Shown here piece by piece: positions 6,773-8,136 of a DNA stretch of 8,136 bases (position 1 is its first letter; every line of letters starts with the position of its first letter). The notes below the pieces were generated by a model, which had not been told where the DNA came from, searched no databases, and saw only the letters and a program-made list of their open reading frames with translations. The translations under genes were made by a program, and so were the position numbers. The DNA lies in NCBI GenBank assembly GCA_947374505.1, contig CANCCE010000123.1, forward strand, positions 1 to 8,136, written 5' to 3'. The stretch comes from Comamonadaceae bacterium. GTDB taxonomy: Bacteria; Pseudomonadota; Gammaproteobacteria; Burkholderiales; Burkholderiaceae_C.

Positions 6773-6822
6773 AGCGCCTATACACAAAGGAGTTCCCACC
6801 CCTTGTTTTAAAGAGAGTCAAG
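6773..6822 (+). promoter_or_regulatory. Leader of the second Bug gene with a displaced Shine-Dalgarno-like site
   Basis: A strong ribosome-site-like AAAGGAGT lies at 6786-6793, 29 bases before the ATG at 6823, too far to serve it. Ten bases after the AAGGAG core, TTG-TTT-TAA would make a two-codon frame. The annotated ATG has its own weaker GAGAG. No in-frame start exists between the strong site and 6823. The region may be a relic or a small leader; nothing else is visible. Confidence 0.25.
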
Positions 6823-7818
6823 ATGAACGATGAGTTTTTCGCCAGTCGCCGCCAGTGCCTAAGCTTGCCGCTGGCTGCAGCCCTGAGTGCCTTGTCCTGG
6901 TCTGCGACGGCGCAAGCCAACTGGCCGACTAAGCCGGTACGTTTCATCGTGCCGTTTGTGCCAGGCGGCACCTCCGACATCGTTGCCCGTACCGTGGCCA
7001 ACGAACTCACCAAGCAACTCGGCAGCCCGGTGCTGATCGAAAACAAAGGCGGTGGTGGCGGTGTGCCAGCGATGCAGGAAGTCGCACGGGCACCGGCCGA
7101 CGGCCACACGATCATCCTCGGCCATGTCGGCTCGATGGCGGTCAATCCCTACATCTTTCAGAACACCGGCTACGACGTTAACCGTGATTTTGTGCCCGTC
7201 ACTTTGCTGGCCAAAGTGCCCAGCCTGTTCGTCATTCACCCTGACGTTCCAGCGCGCAACCTGAAAGAATTTGTCGCGTACGTCAAAGCTCGTCCGGGCC
7301 AATTGAACTACGGTTCGGCCGGCAATGCTAGCGCGGGCCATTTGGCGATGGAATACCTGAAGCTGACCACCGGCATGTTCATGACGCATATTCCTTACCG
7401 CGGCACTGGCCCGGCTTTGACGGATTTGCTGGCCGGCCGAACCCAGGCTTTTTCGGCTGGCACGCCCGCTTTGCTGCCCTTCATCAAAAGCGGCAAGTTG
7501 CGTGCGATTGCCACCGGCACGCCGCAGCGCTTGGCGTCTTTACCCGACTTGCCGACGGTGGCCGAGCAGGGCTACAAAGGCTTTGAGTCGGTGCAGTGGT
7601 ATGGGGTGATGGCTCCCGGCGCGACGCCGCCTGAGATCGTCAAGCGCATTCAGGAGGAATGCTACAAGGCCTTGCGTTCCCCCACTATTGCAGAACGCTT
7701 TGCCAGCGAAGACGCCATGATCGGCGGCGGGCCATCGGCTGAGTTTGGCGCTTTCATTGGCCAGCAACAGCGCTTGTGGAAGGACATTGTCTTGCGGGCT
7801 CGGATCCGTTCCGACTGA
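6823..7818 (+). CDS. Bug/TctC-family periplasmic solute-binding protein (second copy)
   Basis: This 331-residue protein is of the same family as the one at 4606 but clearly diverged from it, so the pair is not a recent duplication. The N-terminus MNDEFFASRRQCLSLPL followed by a hydrophobic stretch and ATAQA resembles a twin-arginine (Tat) signal, a pattern frequent in Bug proteins, with cleavage expected near residue 32. Family motifs follow: FIVPFVPGGTSDIVAR (41-56), VLIENKGGGGGVPAM (70-84), ILGHVGSMAVNPYIF (98-112), YGSAGNASAGHLAMEYL (163-179), HIPYRGTGPAL (189-199), GKLRAIA (224-230) and LPTVAEQG (243-250). Two different Bug proteins in one operon suggest two ligands, or one transport and one sensing role (inference). 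GAGAG lies five bases before the ATG. The gap of 50 bases after the previous gene is the first wide one in the set. Confidence 0.94.
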   Translation: MNDEFFASRRQCLSLPLAAALSALSWSATAQANWPTKPVRFIVPFVPGGTSDIVARTVANELTKQLGSPVLIENKGGGGGVPAMQEVARAPADGHTIILGHVGSMAVNPYIFQNTGYDVNRDFVPVTLLAKVPSLFVIHPDVPARNLKEFVAYVKARPGQLNYGSAGNASAGHLAMEYLKLTTGMFMTHIPYRGTGPALTDLLAGRTQAFSAGTPALLPFIKSGKLRAIATGTPQRLASLPDLPTVAEQGYKGFESVQWYGVMAPGATPPEIVKRIQEECYKALRSPTIAERFASEDAMIGGGPSAEFGAFIGQQQRLWKDIVLRARIRSD

Positions 7819-7888
7819 TGGGGGTCGCCCACCTGCGCCAGCCGCACGACAATCGGTCTGAACTCACGCAACCCTGATAAAAAACGCC

Positions 7889-8136
7889 ATGTCGAATTTC
7901 ACCAAAACCGTCCTCTTCACCGACACCGATGGTCGGGCCAAATTTCGCGATGAGAGCTTCGCGTTGACCGAAGGTTCACCTGCCTCGATGCTGTCGCCGG
8001 TGTTTCCCTCCGCGGGTTACCAGTTGCGTCAAAGCCCGGTGGGCTTTCGCAGCCAGTTTCATTGCACCGGCCAGCCACAGTGGGTTTTTATCTTGCAGGG
8101 CCAGATGGAGATTGGCTTGCAAGGCGGCAACTCACG
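7889..8136 (+). CDS. Cupin-domain protein, N-terminal part
   Basis: The frame begins at the ATG at 7889 (MSNFTKTVLFTDTDGRAKFR) and is cut by the window end after 82 codons. The visible part ends in a cupin-like beta hairpin: residues around 57-76 read FHCTGQPQWVFILQGQMEIG, which matches the first cupin motif in layout, with a histidine in the metal-ligand region and the strand-turn-strand FILQGQMEIGLQGG. Small cupins in such operons may be isomerases, dioxygenase-like enzymes or sensors; which applies here cannot be told from half a protein. It follows the second Bug gene by 70 bases on the same strand. It has no clear ribosome site, and the gap lacks a convincing terminator, so it may still belong to the same transcript. 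Confidence 0.75.
   Translation, partial: MSNFTKTVLFTDTDGRAKFRDESFALTEGSPASMLSPVFPSAGYQLRQSPVGFRSQFHCTGQPQWVFILQGQMEIGLQGGNS

Noticed and set aside
6765..6779. AGGC...GCCT inverted repeat at the end of the EthD-like gene as a terminator
   Set aside because: A four-base stem with a seven-base loop overlapping the stop codon and without a T run is too weak.
7819..7831. TGGG-GGTCG-CCCA hairpin just after the second Bug gene as a terminator
   Set aside because: The stem is only four base pairs and no T tract follows.
1..8136. Mobile elements, CRISPR arrays, tRNA or rRNA genes, phage or toxin-antitoxin genes
   Set aside because: None was seen. Almost the whole window is filled by intact metabolic genes with even codon use, and no repeat-spacer pattern, terminal inverted repeats or RNA signature was noticed.

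Overview
The window is ordinary chromosomal DNA from a GC-rich bacterium (roughly 60% GC by eye), most likely a betaproteobacterium of the order Burkholderiales, perhaps Comamonadaceae. This rests on gene style: two Bug/TctC-type periplasmic binding proteins beside a LysR regulator and small catabolic enzymes, an Entner-Doudoroff aldolase, and a Ni-type glyoxalase I. The organism assignment is an inference. No rRNA, tRNA, CRISPR, transposase or integrase is visible, and nothing suggests recent transfer.

Left part (1-1838), central metabolism and housekeeping: the 3' end of a KDPG aldolase gene (eda) on +, glyoxalase I (gloA) on - converging with it, and a secreted glycerophosphodiester phosphodiesterase on +, divergent from gloA. 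The phosphodiesterase meets the next gene tail to tail, and the two stop codons share the tetranucleotide TTAA.

Right part (1835-8136), a regulator and a divergent catabolic gene set: a LysR-type regulator on -, then seven genes all on +. In order these are a LigI-like amidohydrolase/lactonase, a short-chain dehydrogenase/reductase, a Bug/TctC solute-binding protein, a carboxymuconolactone-decarboxylase-family protein, an unknown protein resembling dimeric alpha/beta barrel (EthD-like) proteins, a second Bug/TctC protein, and a cupin cut by the window end. Gaps in the first five are 28 bases or less, so they look like one transcript. The last two genes follow gaps of 50 and 70 bases.

Working model (inference): the LysR protein senses an aromatic or alicyclic acid or lactone and drives the divergent operon. 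The Bug proteins capture carboxylates in the periplasm. The dehydrogenase, lactonase, CMD-family, barrel and cupin proteins process a cyclic or lactone carboxylate. The substrate is unknown. The lactonase keeps the catalytic frame of 2-pyrone-4,6-dicarboxylate (PDC) hydrolase but differs at several substrate-contacting positions, and the other protocatechuate 4,5-cleavage genes are absent here. An unassigned ring-acid pathway is therefore the most interesting possibility in this window.
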